DNA of 64,000 bases, taken from a virus. The position numbers and the translations under genes are program-made. Location of the stretch: IMG/VR virus record IMGVR_UViG_3300029624_000178, positions 1-64,000 of that record. One strand, written 5' to 3'. The notes under the pieces were generated by a model. The model made no database searches and had not been told where the DNA came from. It was given only the letters and a program-made list of their open reading frames with translations. This document shows positions 35,966 to 44,821 of the stretch, piece after piece. Numbering within the stretch: position 1 is the stretch's first letter; each line of letters begins with the position of its first letter.

Positions 35966-36634
35966 TCACTCCGCGCTCATGTGCCGGTCGATCAACCGTG
36001 GCAGCGCCCGTGTCCATTTTGCCGCGGCCCTCTCGACATCGAGACGCTTCGGCATGCGGACCTGCGGCACCAGTACGAACATCACGACCGTGGACATGCC
36101 GGCCTTCATCCGGCCGGATTTGGTGAACGCCCCGCCCTTCGCTCGGCGCCCGACCCGGCCGGTCGATGCGTTGACGCGGACGCCGTCCACCACCAGCAGC
36201 GACGGCCGGCCGCGCCGGTAGACGAAGCGCAGCGGTCCGAACCGGTGCTCGGGAAAATTCGATGGGTTGATGCGCTTGCCGCCGACCCCACGCTTCGGAG
36301 CCGCCGGCGTCGGAATGGCGAGCCAGAACCCATTGCGGCTCTTGATCACCGTCCCTTCGTCGAACACCCGCACGATATGCGGCGCCTTCGACCAGACCAG
36401 GCTCGCCGCGTCATAGCCCTTGTTCGGGTAGGTCCGCGACCGCCAGGCCCGTGCGAGGCGAACCCCGAGACCGGCGGTCAGGACCTGCTTGCGCAGATCC
36501 TGCTTCAGACCCTCGCCGGCATCGCCGACACCGGCTTCGACCGCCTTGGCGATGCGCCCGGCCTCGGCCTCCAGGTCACGGCGGACGGCTTCGCCGAGTG
36601 CGGCAAAACCCGGAAGGATCCTGTTCGCCATCAC
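35966..36634 (-). CDS. DUF6441 family phage protein (HK97 gp10-like connector)
   Basis: The 222-residue protein matches DUF6441: an N-terminal helical region with DAGEGLKQDLRKQVLTAGLG, RTYPNKGYDAASLVWSKAPH, and FAIPTP-like residues later (FWLAIPTPAAPKRG). Family members sit between head-tail connector and tail terminator genes and probably help attach the tail. Start overlaps the previous stop by four bases. Confidence 0.8.
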   Translation of the reverse strand: MMANRILPGFAALGEAVRRDLEAEAGRIAKAVEAGVGDAGEGLKQDLRKQVLTAGLGVRLARAWRSRTYPNKGYDAASLVWSKAPHIVRVFDEGTVIKSRNGFWLAIPTPAAPKRGVGGKRINPSNFPEHRFGPLRFVYRRGRPSLLVVDGVRVNASTGRVGRRAKGGAFTKSGRMKAGMSTVVMFVLVPQVRMPKRLDVERAAAKWTRALPRLIDRHMSAE

Positions 36635-36945
36635 TGAGGCCGCACGTCGAGGGTCCAGATCAGCCGTTCGGGATCGCGCACCGGCTCTCCCTGGACGACC
36701 AGCATCTGGCCATCGACCTCGATGGTGTCGCCCGGTCGAGGCTGCTCGATCGCCGCGACGAGCACGTCGACCAGCGTGGTCTCGGCATGCAGCCGGGTCT
36801 CCCCGAACTCGATGACCTGATCCGGACGCCGGGCGAAGATGCGCAGCGGCACGCCGTCTCCGATCCCGCCCGGGCGATAGACGGCCGAGCGCGCGAGGTT
36901 GGGATCATTGAACAGCACCTCCAGGGCTGCGGCGATTGCCGACAT
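36631..36945 (-). CDS. Head-tail joining/connector protein
   Basis: The 104-residue protein starts at ATG 36945, overlapping the DUF2190 gene stop. The sequence VYRPGGIGDGVPLRIFARRPD and the end RLIWTLDVRPQ are typical for small beta-barrel head-tail joining proteins of the FII/gp8-like type. Function by position and length. Confidence 0.7.
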   Translation of the reverse strand: MSAIAAALEVLFNDPNLARSAVYRPGGIGDGVPLRIFARRPDQVIEFGETRLHAETTLVDVLVAAIEQPRPGDTIEVDGQMLVVQGEPVRDPERLIWTLDVRPQ

Positions 36946-37280
36946 CAGAAGCTGCCGTTGAGCCGCACCCGTCCGATGGTATCGGACGCACCGCCGCCGA
37001 CGACCTCGACAGCGACGCCGATCGCCGTATTCCCGGAGGCGGTCTTCGTCGCCACCTTGGCGGTGTTGTCCCAATAGACCTTGTCGCCGACCGCCCAGGC
37101 CTGCGATGCCGCCTTGGTCAGATCGAAGATGCCGACGAGGGCAGCCTCGACTGTCTCACCATTGATGGCATTCCCGGCGGCAATACCGAAGACGGCGCCG
37201 ACGAGCAGGCCGTCGCCGGACGCGACGTCGTAGGGCGCGGACAGGGTGATCGTGTTGCCAGGTTGGACGTAGTTCTTCAT
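36945..37280 (-). CDS. DUF2190 family capsid decoration protein
   Basis: The 111-residue protein matches DUF2190: MKNYVQPGNTITLSAP at the N terminus, DLTKAASQAWAVGDKVYWD in the middle and a VEVVGGG turn near the end. These proteins decorate or stabilise the capsid, following the major capsid gene as here. ATG 37280. Confidence 0.9.
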   Translation of the reverse strand: MKNYVQPGNTITLSAPYDVASGDGLLVGAVFGIAAGNAINGETVEAALVGIFDLTKAASQAWAVGDKVYWDNTAKVATKTASGNTAIGVAVEVVGGGASDTIGRVRLNGSF

Positions 37281-37305
37281 CGCGTGGGTCCTCTTGAAAG
37301 GCGAA

Positions 37306-37352
37306 GGGCGGCTCCCCGCAGGCGAAGGCCTGCAGTACGAGGGGTTCCGCCC
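37306..37352. other. Stem-loop between capsid and decoration genes
   Basis: GGGCGG (37306-37311) pairs with CCGCCC (37347-37352), enclosing GCAGGC-GAAG-GCCTGC (37318-37333). It lies in the 109-bp gap after the capsid gene on the minus strand. No T-run follows, so it may modulate mRNA levels rather than stop transcription fully. Confidence 0.45.
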
Positions 37353-37389
37353 GTCTCGTCAGGGTTCAGATGTCAGGGGGTGGTCCGGC

Positions 37390-39453
37390 TTATGCGCCCG
37401 GGTTCTTGTAGAGACCGCGCCAGTCGATGGCCTTGGCGCCGAAGTCGAGCCGGCACTTGATCTCGACGCCGTCGACGTCGAAGCCGTTGCGCGTCTCGAT
37501 GTAGGCGCCCTGCTGGCCTTCGAGATAGGCGTACTCGATCGTGTCGATCTGGTTCGGGCTCGCGGCCAAATACCAGGCGGTCTCGCTCGCCCCGTCGAGC
37601 CGCGGCTCGGCGATGGGCGACAGCGTCCGGATCGATTGCGGCACCACGTTCCCGCTCTGCGCGGGCACGAGGTTCTGCGCCACCAGTTGCTCGGCTTTGA
37701 GTTCGAGGGCCGCCGGCACGATCAGGAAGGCGGGCCGGATGTTCAGCACCGTCTTCTTGTCGAGGCCGGTCTGCTTGCGCATGGCTGCGCGCGCCGCACC
37801 CACGCTGTCCACCCCGAGCGCCGCGCCGGAGCCGGCGAGGTTCTTGTGATTGGCATGGAACAGCGCCGTCCCGTCCGCCATCGCCGGGTTCGCAGTCACG
37901 ATGTCCCAGACCACGTCGCTCTCCAGCTGGGCGATGGCGTTGCCGTACATCGCCGGGATCCGGGTGAAGGCGTCGAGATCGTCGTTGATCAGAACCTGCC
38001 GGGTGATGGCGACCACGCGCCCATAGGTCTCGATGCGGTAGCTCTCCTTCGATTCGCCCAGCGTGCCGCGCTTGAACTCGCCACTCTCGCCCACCTTCAG
38101 AAGCTGCGGCGCCTCGCCGAGCTGAACCCGGTGCATCGCCTTGAAGTCGGTGGCGAGCACCTGGCGGCAGAAGAGCGGGAAGGTCCGCGGATAGGCCTCG
38201 TAGGCCTGGCGCAGCGTCTTGTTGGTGACCGCCGCGAGGATCTCGGGGAAGTCCGAGGTCGAATGCAATGCCCTCGTCGCCACCTCGTCGCGGGAGAGCC
38301 CGCGCGTGCTGGCCCCCACGGTCTCCAGACTTTCTCGGGCGAGCTCCATGAGGGTCATGCCGCGATACTCGCGGGCCGCGTCTTCCAGCGGGAACAGCGT
38401 CGGGCTGTAGCGGTGCAGCAGCGCGTTGGCGACAGCCTCGCGGCGAGTCACCGTCGCGTCTCGACCGCCCAGCGGTACCGTGACATGGCCGAAGGTTCGG
38501 GTCTCGTCGGACTGCGCCGCGACCTGATCGAGGATCAGCCGGCGTGCCTCGTCGATGGAGACGCCACGCTTGATCAAGTCGTCGGCGAAGCCGCGTTCGA
38601 GGTGGAGCTTCTCGGCGAGGCCATGGATCGTGGAGACACGCTCGCGCTCCTGCGCGCGGGCCTCGGTCACCAGCGCATCGGCGTCTACGCCGCGGGTCCG
38701 GTCCTCCGACTTCTGATCGGGCTCGGCCTTCGGCTGGCTGCGGGCGGCCGTCTCCTTCGGCTGCTGGCGGGTCCCGGCGTCCTTCGCCTCGGTGGTCTTC
38801 TCGATGGCCTTCTCCGCAGGCGCATCGGTCGCGTCGCGGGTCGTCTCTTCGGTCAGGTCGGTATCGTGCATCACAGTGGTCCTCTGCTTGGGTTGGCCCG
38901 CGGCGCTGCGATGCAGGACGCAAGGCTCGAGTGGGTCGCGGGAGCGGAAGCCGGCGGCGGGATCGGCGCCCACCGGCACGGCGGAGATCTCGAACGGCGT
39001 CCAGTCGACCGCGCGCCAGAGCTCACGGCCGCCTTCAGGCTTCGAGACCTCGTAGCGGTGGACCTGGTAGCCGATGGAGACCGCACGGATGTGTCCGGCC
39101 TCGATGTCGCGCCAGATGTCGCCGACCGCGTCGCGCTCGGAGATCCGGATCCTGGCGATGCCCTGCCCGTTCTCGATCCGCGCCGAGCCCGGCACGACCG
39201 AGCCGATCACCGCATCGAGATCGTGCGCCTCGTGCACCTTCAGGAACGGCGCACCGTTGTTCAGCCGTTCGAGGCGCACATGGTCGGGCGCCATGCTCAG
39301 CTCCTCGTCGTGCGGCTCGCCGAAGAGCGAGAGACGCCGCACCCGCGCGCCGGTCGACCAGATGACCTCGACGCTTCGGGTCTCGGGATCGATCGTGTTC
39401 GGGGAAAGCTCCGCCGCCCGGCGCAGGGCCGGCAGTTCGATCGTCTGCTCCAT
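37390..39453 (-). CDS. Prohead protease-major capsid fusion protein
   Basis: The 687-residue protein joins two functions. Residues 1-170 form a U35/HK97-type prohead protease with HEAHDLDAVIGSV (catalytic His) and GHIRAVSIGYQVH (catalytic Ser). A charged linker with Glu/Lys-rich helices (about 195-275) acts as scaffold/delta domain. The rest is a HK97-like capsid domain with FRSRDP cut region, an E-loop-like part and an end at DWRGLYKNPGA. In most phages these are separate genes; the fused form is known in alphaproteobacterial phages. The protease would cut itself away after assembly. Confidence 0.9.
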   Translation of the reverse strand: MEQTIELPALRRAAELSPNTIDPETRSVEVIWSTGARVRRLSLFGEPHDEELSMAPDHVRLERLNNGAPFLKVHEAHDLDAVIGSVVPGSARIENGQGIARIRISERDAVGDIWRDIEAGHIRAVSIGYQVHRYEVSKPEGGRELWRAVDWTPFEISAVPVGADPAAGFRSRDPLEPCVLHRSAAGQPKQRTTVMHDTDLTEETTRDATDAPAEKAIEKTTEAKDAGTRQQPKETAARSQPKAEPDQKSEDRTRGVDADALVTEARAQERERVSTIHGLAEKLHLERGFADDLIKRGVSIDEARRLILDQVAAQSDETRTFGHVTVPLGGRDATVTRREAVANALLHRYSPTLFPLEDAAREYRGMTLMELARESLETVGASTRGLSRDEVATRALHSTSDFPEILAAVTNKTLRQAYEAYPRTFPLFCRQVLATDFKAMHRVQLGEAPQLLKVGESGEFKRGTLGESKESYRIETYGRVVAITRQVLINDDLDAFTRIPAMYGNAIAQLESDVVWDIVTANPAMADGTALFHANHKNLAGSGAALGVDSVGAARAAMRKQTGLDKKTVLNIRPAFLIVPAALELKAEQLVAQNLVPAQSGNVVPQSIRTLSPIAEPRLDGASETAWYLAASPNQIDTIEYAYLEGQQGAYIETRNGFDVDGVEIKCRLDFGAKAIDWRGLYKNPGA

Positions 39454-39468
39454 CAGGATTTCCTCGGA

Positions 39469-40989
39469 TCAGGTCTCGTCGCCGTCCGGGTCATCCGGAT
39501 CGGCTACACGGTCAGGTTCGGACGGGTCGTTCGTTTGCGCGCTGCCGGTCTTGGTGACGCGGCGCGGGTCGCTGTCGAGCACGAGGCCCAACTCGTCGAG
39601 CTTGGCGTTGGTGGCGGCGATCTCGGCCAGCACCGCGTCGGGGTTGCGACCTTGCCGGGCGATGGCTTCGGCGAGGGTCATGGTGCCGGAGCGGATGGCG
39701 AGCAGATCCGCCATCGCATCCTTCTGCGGATCGACCGCCTCGAACTTGGGCGGCGACCATTCGACCGGCACGTCGGGCGTCGGGATTCGTCCCGCTGCCC
39801 ACGCAGCTTCCGTGAACCAACGCCAGACCGGCGCGCAGAACATCGGGATGAAGAGCTGCCATTGCACCGCGTCGATCATCCGGCGGAACTCGACGAGCCC
39901 CGCCCGGATCGACGAGTAGTTCACTTGGCTCAGATCGCCGGTCAACAGCTCGTAGGGCACGCGGAACCCCGCCGAAATCGTATGCAGGCTCGCACGCTTG
40001 TATTCGCCGTAGCCGCCGGTCGCGGACGGTTGGTTGAAGCGGATGTCCTTGCCGCCGCGGGCATATGCGATGAGTCCCGGCTCGAACTGTTCGACCCGGT
40101 TGCCGTCGGCGTCGACGACCGAGGGCGCGATCCCCTGCTGCGCTTCCTCTTCGCCGAAGACGATCGCGGTGACGCAGGCCTCGGTCTTCTTGCGGACGAT
40201 CTCGGCGACCTCGTAATCGTCGAGGTCGCGAAGCGCGCGGATGACCGGCGCACCCCAGGGCACGCCGCGCGCTTGCGTGCGCTGCTTCTCATAGACATGG
40301 GCGATCTCGCTCGCCGGAACCGCCCTGCTGGTAAACCCACCCGTCAAGGCGTGCATTGCGTCGCCCGGATGGGCGCCGAACAGCCAGTAGGCCCGGCGAC
40401 GGCCGAGCGCGTCGAACTCGATTCCCTGGACTGCCTGGCCGGAGCCGAGCGCCCCGTTGCGGGTCGCGTCGAGGAAGTCGGACTCCAGCAGCTGCAGCTG
40501 CACCGGCGGCATGACCCCGTCGCCGGAACGCCTCGGACGGCGTCGGACCAGCACCTCGCCCGCCTCTACCATCTCGCGGCAGGCGAGCGTCTGCAGGCCG
40601 TAGAAGTCGAGCTGACCGTCGGCATCGCATGCCCGCGCCCAGATCTCGAACAGCCGATCAACCTCGCGGTCGAGCGCGGCGTCCCCGCTGGCGGCGCGCG
40701 GCATGATGCCTGCGCCGACAATGTTGTTGACCAGCACCGAGACCGCCTTGGCGGCATGTGGGTTGTTGCGTACCAGGTCCCGCATCCGGTCGCGCAGCAG
40801 CGCGCCCGCCCGACCGATCTCGGCGTCCGCCGAGGATCCCGGGGCGTGCCAGCCATCGGTGCGCCGGCCGCGGGCCGCGCCCTCATAGGAGCGGGCGAGC
40901 CCCTCGAAGGCCTGCCGCGCCAGCACGCGCCGGGTGGCCGCCCGTGGGGCGACGGTCGCGATGGCCCGGTCGAACCATGACACCGACAT
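39469..40989 (-). CDS. Phage portal protein, lambda family
   Basis: The 506-residue protein matches the lambda-type portal family: RDLVRNNPHAAKAVSVLVNNIVG at the N terminus, QLLESDFLD, and EIVRKKTEACVTAIVF in the central clip region; the C terminus is acidic. Twelve copies form the ring through which DNA enters the capsid. It is coupled to the gpW-like gene, whose stop overlaps this start. Confidence 0.92.
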   Translation of the reverse strand: MSVSWFDRAIATVAPRAATRRVLARQAFEGLARSYEGAARGRRTDGWHAPGSSADAEIGRAGALLRDRMRDLVRNNPHAAKAVSVLVNNIVGAGIMPRAASGDAALDREVDRLFEIWARACDADGQLDFYGLQTLACREMVEAGEVLVRRRPRRSGDGVMPPVQLQLLESDFLDATRNGALGSGQAVQGIEFDALGRRRAYWLFGAHPGDAMHALTGGFTSRAVPASEIAHVYEKQRTQARGVPWGAPVIRALRDLDDYEVAEIVRKKTEACVTAIVFGEEEAQQGIAPSVVDADGNRVEQFEPGLIAYARGGKDIRFNQPSATGGYGEYKRASLHTISAGFRVPYELLTGDLSQVNYSSIRAGLVEFRRMIDAVQWQLFIPMFCAPVWRWFTEAAWAAGRIPTPDVPVEWSPPKFEAVDPQKDAMADLLAIRSGTMTLAEAIARQGRNPDAVLAEIAATNAKLDELGLVLDSDPRRVTKTGSAQTNDPSEPDRVADPDDPDGDET

Positions 40990-41195
40990 CAGCGGTCCCC
41001 ACGCGAGAAACCGGCGAAGCCCGCGATGGGGCGATTGACGTCCCCATTGATCTGGCGCTCGATTGTCCAGATGCGTCCGAGCAGATCCTCGGCCGAGCCG
41101 TAGTCGACGGACTTGCCGTCATAGCTCACCCGCGTGGTCCCGCTCGCATAGGCGCGCCGGAGCGCCGCGAGTTCCGCTTCCGTCCAGTCCGCCAT
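40989..41195 (-). CDS. gpW-like head-tail joining protein
   Basis: The 68-residue protein MADWTEAELAALRRAYASG matches the gpW family in size and helical start. It lies between terminase and portal genes as in lambda. ATG 41195 is two bases after the terminase stop; the longer frame (41207) overlaps the terminase. Its TGA overlaps the portal start. Confidence 0.85.
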   Translation of the reverse strand: MADWTEAELAALRRAYASGTTRVSYDGKSVDYGSAEDLLGRIWTIERQINGDVNRPIAGFAGFSRGDR

Positions 41196-41197
41196 TG

Positions 41198-43192
41198 TCA
41201 GAACCATCCTTCACGCCGCCCGAGCCAGTCAGAGCGGCGCTTGCCTTGTTGTTGCGATACCGGCCGCCCGATCATGCCGGCCGGCGTATCCATGCCGGTC
41301 GGGACGCCGAGCTGCGCTTCCAGATCGGCCCATGTCGTCTCGGACCACCGGTCCGCGCCCGCGATCCAGGCGGCGGCGCGCGCGTAGACCCGGCAGTCCA
41401 GCGCCTCGTTGCGTTCGCGCAGCTTCTGCCATTCCAGCCGGGCGAAGCCGCGCCGGTTCCTGACCGTCACGAGCTGCTCGGCGGCAAGCTGCTTGATCCA
41501 TTCGGTGTCCGCCCAGCCGGGCAGATGCACTGTGCCGGGGGCGAAGGCGGCGACGACCTCTAGTTCCTCGGGCGTCGGCCGCGGCAACCTCAGGAAGCGA
41601 TAGGTCTCGGCCTTGAAGGTTGACACCGCCACCGTCCACAGCCGTGCGCCGCGGCGCAGGCGTTTGCCACCCGCCGTTGCATCCACGTAGGTCGGCCCAG
41701 AGACCGGGCTCGCCCGGTTGAAGCCTTCGAGTCCCTTGACCGGGGCGACCTGCGCGAAGCCGACAGCGCGTGCCCAGCCGTAGACGGCAGCGGTCTCGTA
41801 GCCCGTGTCGATGGCCAGCCTGGCAAGCCCGAGTTCCGCACCGCCGGCGTGCCGCCAGTTGCGGCCCAGCAGATCGGTCAGCGCCTCCCACGCATCGGGA
41901 TGCGCGGGCCCGCCCTCGATCACGACGTGATCGACGAGCCAGCTCTCCAGGCCGCGGCCCCAGGCCCAGACGTCGATCTCGATCCGGTCCTTCTGGACGT
42001 CGGCGCCCGCCGTCAGGAACAACCCGCCGGCGGGAACCGTCTCCGCAGGCCAGTCCTCGCGGCGCTCGACCAGACGCTGCCAATCCGGTGCGTCGCCGGT
42101 CTCGATCCAGGTCTCCCCGAGCACCGTGTTGCGGAACACCCGCTCCGCCTCGTCCGAACCCTTCGCGGCTTCCTTGTCCCGGGCAATGTCGGCCCAGCTC
42201 TTCCACCCCGGCGGCGAATAGAGCGCCGAGAGATGAAACCCCACCGTCCGCCCATCGTCGGCCTCGGCCGTCGCCCGCCATTCGCCTGCGGCCAGCATCG
42301 CGGCCTTGTGGTGCTCCGCGATCGCGGTCTCGCAGGCATCGCAATGGTAAGCGGCCGTCTCGGGCTTCCCCTTCTCCCAGCGCAGCCGCTCGAACCTGAG
42401 CCACCGCATTTCCCCGCAATGCGGGCACGGCACGAAGAAGCGGCGCCGGTCGCTCGCCTCGTATTCGCGCTCGATGCGGCTCACGCCGCGGATCGTCGGC
42501 GTCGAGACCAGGAAGACCTTGCGCCGATGGGCAAAGGTCAGCGACCGCGCCTCGGCGAGACCGACCGGGTCGCCTTCCTCGTCGGCCGAAGCCGGGTAGG
42601 CGTCGACCTCGTCGAGGAAGACGTATCGCGCCGGCATGGAGCGCAGCCCCACGGCGGAGTTGGCGCCGGTCAGCACCAACACGCCGCCCGGGAAGTCCTT
42701 GGACAGCTGCGTGTTGCCGCTGTCGCGCGCCCGCGCCGGCTTCACCCGCTCCCGAAGCGCCGGGCTTTCTTCGATCAGCGGATCGATGCGCTGGCGCGAG
42801 TTGCGCTTGGCCAGCTCCACCGTCGGCTGGACCGCCAGCATCGGCCCCGGCGCATGGTGCATCACGAAGCCGATCCAGTTGTTGCCGGCCTCCGTCGCGC
42901 CGACCTGCGCGGCTTTCATGAACACGACCCGCTGCGCCGGATGGCTCGGCGAGAGCGCGTCCATGATCGCGCGCATGTAGGGCGTGCGCTCGGTCCGGTA
43001 GCGCCCCGGCTCGGCCGAGGCGCGTGAGGACAGCCAGCGATGCGTGTCCGACCATTCCGAAACCGTGAGCCAGGGGTCGGGCGTCAGCCCGCGGCCCCAG
43101 GCCCGGATCAGCGCTTCGGCGCCATCGAATCCTTCGATCTCAGCCGAGAGCGATACGGGGCTGGGCGAGTTCGTCGAGGTGGGCGCGGACAT
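41198..43192 (-). CDS. Terminase large subunit, lambda GpA family
   Basis: The 664-residue protein has the GpA motifs: VVFMKAAQVGATEAGNN (Walker A-like), YVFLDEVDAYP (Walker B), and LVSTPTIRGVSRIEREYE. A CPHCGEMRW zinc motif lies around residue 255, and the nuclease part follows (GADVQKDRIEIDVWAWG). It packages phage DNA into heads and cuts concatemers at cos sites. It overlaps the small subunit gene by more than 50 bases. Confidence 0.93.
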   Translation of the reverse strand: MSAPTSTNSPSPVSLSAEIEGFDGAEALIRAWGRGLTPDPWLTVSEWSDTHRWLSSRASAEPGRYRTERTPYMRAIMDALSPSHPAQRVVFMKAAQVGATEAGNNWIGFVMHHAPGPMLAVQPTVELAKRNSRQRIDPLIEESPALRERVKPARARDSGNTQLSKDFPGGVLVLTGANSAVGLRSMPARYVFLDEVDAYPASADEEGDPVGLAEARSLTFAHRRKVFLVSTPTIRGVSRIEREYEASDRRRFFVPCPHCGEMRWLRFERLRWEKGKPETAAYHCDACETAIAEHHKAAMLAAGEWRATAEADDGRTVGFHLSALYSPPGWKSWADIARDKEAAKGSDEAERVFRNTVLGETWIETGDAPDWQRLVERREDWPAETVPAGGLFLTAGADVQKDRIEIDVWAWGRGLESWLVDHVVIEGGPAHPDAWEALTDLLGRNWRHAGGAELGLARLAIDTGYETAAVYGWARAVGFAQVAPVKGLEGFNRASPVSGPTYVDATAGGKRLRRGARLWTVAVSTFKAETYRFLRLPRPTPEELEVVAAFAPGTVHLPGWADTEWIKQLAAEQLVTVRNRRGFARLEWQKLRERNEALDCRVYARAAAWIAGADRWSETTWADLEAQLGVPTGMDTPAGMIGRPVSQQQGKRRSDWLGRREGWF

Positions 43193-43709
43193 GGGCCTCC
43201 AGAACCTTCTGCATGGCCGCCGTCTCCGTCCCCAGCTCCGCCGCCATAAGTGCGGCGACCCGCGCCGGCCAGTTGACCCACGCGTCCCGTTCCTCGCGCG
43301 CGAGCCGGAACACCAGCGCTGTCGCGCGGTCGCGATCGACCAGTTCGCCCTTCAGCTTTGCAAGCCGGATACGCCGCTCCTGCGCCTTCAGCACCTCGTG
43401 CGCGGTCTTCGCTCGCAGGAAGGTAGTGCCGCCGCCCGTCACGGGCGCGGCCATCCCCTGTTCCTTGAGCGTATCGCCCACCGCCGAGACCGCCGCCTCC
43501 GGCACCGGCTTCATTCCGGATCGCGCCGATGCGGACTTCGGGCGGCTCTTCGACGGGTCGGTGGTCTCGGCCCGCTTCGCGTCGCTCGCCGCCGCGTCGA
43601 TCGAACCATCGGCATGCAGGACGAGCCGGCCGGCGGCCTTCGCCTTCTGGATCGCGCCGCGCGACAGCCCGACATGGGCGGCATAGCGGCGCTCGCTCAT
43701 GCCCTGCAT
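43140..43709 (-). CDS. Terminase small subunit (Nu1-like)
   Basis: The roughly 189-residue protein begins with an MSERRYAAHVGLSRGAIQKA winged HTH typical of phage Nu1-type small terminase subunits; the rest is helical with coiled-coil-like stretches (RIRLAKLKGELVDRDRATAL). It should bind cos-site DNA and load the large subunit. Either ATG 43709 or 43700 may be the start. Confidence 0.82.
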   Translation of the reverse strand: MQGMSERRYAAHVGLSRGAIQKAKAAGRLVLHADGSIDAAASDAKRAETTDPSKSRPKSASARSGMKPVPEAAVSAVGDTLKEQGMAAPVTGGGTTFLRAKTAHEVLKAQERRIRLAKLKGELVDRDRATALVFRLAREERDAWVNWPARVAALMAAELGTETAAMQKVLEAHVRAHLDELAQPRIALG

Positions 43710-43810
43710 GCGACCTCTAAAACAACAATGAAATGATGCACTTATCTGCTTGATGGCGGCGCGGATCGGAGCCTGTATGGGGCCAACACGATCAAGCCAG
43801 GAGCCAGACG

Positions 43811-44191
43811 ATGACCACCACGATCCTTCCCACCCGCAACACCGAATGGGGCTTCTGGGGCACCATCGACCGGATCGACGACGATCTGGCCGCCGACGCA
43901 CCCAAGGCTTGGACGCAAGCCTCGCAAGCCATCGCCGCCGCCACGGGCGTCTCCCCCGAAGGGGTGCGCGACTTCCTCGACAGCCGCCACGGCCGCCACT
44001 TCGCCGACGACGTCGCCAACTGGCTCGCCCGCGGCGACACGCTGAAGGACGCCATCGATGCCGCCGTCGCCCGCTGGATGGGCTGGCGCATCGACCGACG
44101 CACCAGCCGCGACACTGGAATCCCCACCGGGATTCCTTACCTCACGGGCTTCGCCACCCACTTCGAGATCCTCGCCGAATCCGACGCCTGA
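43811..44191 (+). CDS. Uncharacterised plus-strand prophage accessory protein
   Basis: The 126-residue protein opens with MTTTILPTRNTEWGFWGTI and contains repeated aromatic and acidic residues; no known catalytic motif. It faces opposite to its prophage neighbours, together with the DUF3489 gene next to it, as expected of a self-expressed accessory gene (moron). Similar proteins occur near DUF3489 in plasmids and phages. Function not known. Confidence 0.65.
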   Translation: MTTTILPTRNTEWGFWGTIDRIDDDLAADAPKAWTQASQAIAAATGVSPEGVRDFLDSRHGRHFADDVANWLARGDTLKDAIDAAVARWMGWRIDRRTSRDTGIPTGIPYLTGFATHFEILAESDA

Positions 44192-44215
44192 GACGCGGCT
44201 CCTTCCGACCTTCTG

Positions 44216-44274
44216 CCCCGCACCGCATGCGGTCGGGGCTCGGGGTGGTAGAAGAGGCGCGATGGTCGCGCCTC
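44216..44274. other. Two stem-loops before the DUF3489 gene
   Basis: CCCCG (44216-44220) and CGGGG (44234-44238) flank the 12-bp palindrome ACCGCATGCGGT (44222-44233). A second perfect 9-bp stem, GAGGCGCGA / TCGCGCCTC (44254-44274), has a TGG loop. They lie within the intergenic region, and the second ends about 10 bases before the GGAGG ribosome site. They could be a terminator and a leader structure. Confidence 0.5.
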
Positions 44275-44294
44275 CCACTTCCGGAGGTCAATCA

Positions 44295-44819
44295 ATGGCT
44301 CAGATCCAACTTTCCGACACCCAAGCCGTCATTCTCAGCGCCGCCTGCGCCCGGGACGACGGGTTGGTCTTTCCGATCACCGCCAAGATCAAAGGCGGCG
44401 CGGTGGGCAACGTCTGCAAGAGTCTACTCAAGCGGCGCCTGATCGAAGAGATTCCCGCGGTAGATCTCGACACAGTGTGGCGACACGACGAGGCGAACGG
44501 CCCGATCACCCTGCGCGCGACGCCACTTGCTTACTCCGCACTGGGAATCGTCGAAGACAACGAACAAGTGCCTGCACCTGATGGTGCTGATACTGGCTCA
44601 CCAAAGCCCGTGAAGTCTCGGCACGGCAGCAAACAAGCGCTGCTTGTCGAGATGCTAAGGGACCCGGCAGGCGCAACGATCCAGCAGATCGTCGATGCCA
44701 CGGGATGGCAACCCCACACGGTGCGCGGCGCCATCGCCGGGGCGGTCAAAAAGAAGCTCGGTCTCGACGTCACCTCCAAGAAGGTCGACGGGCGCGGGCG
44801 GGTCTACAAGATCGACTGA
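44295..44819 (+). CDS. DUF3489 domain protein
   Basis: The 174-residue protein begins at ATG 44295 after GGAGG. The N-terminal half resembles a winged-helix (LSDTQAVILSAACARDDG, then LIEEIPA); the C-terminal DUF3489 part has KQALLVEMLRDPAGATIQQI, ATGWQPHTVRGAIAGAVKKK and VDGRGRVYKI. DUF3489 proteins occur on mobile elements, and the HTH pattern suggests DNA binding. It is oriented against the main prophage operon. Function not established. Confidence 0.85.
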   Translation: MAQIQLSDTQAVILSAACARDDGLVFPITAKIKGGAVGNVCKSLLKRRLIEEIPAVDLDTVWRHDEANGPITLRATPLAYSALGIVEDNEQVPAPDGADTGSPKPVKSRHGSKQALLVEMLRDPAGATIQQIVDATGWQPHTVRGAIAGAVKKKLGLDVTSKKVDGRGRVYKID

Positions 44820-44821
44820 AC

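Noticed and set aside
34520-36637. A 705-codon plus-strand frame opposite tail genes
   Set aside because: Antisense to the tail tube, terminator and DUF6441 genes; no domain motifs.
37294-40980. A 1228-codon plus-strand open frame opposite the portal and capsid genes
   Set aside because: It is antisense to genes with clear phage motifs; long antisense frames are expected in GC-rich DNA, and its product has low-complexity Arg/Leu/Gly composition.
41229-43055. A 608-codon alternative minus-strand frame within the terminase gene
   Set aside because: Overlaps the terminase in another frame; the latter carries Walker motifs and a zinc site, while this one has Arg/Gly-rich noise.
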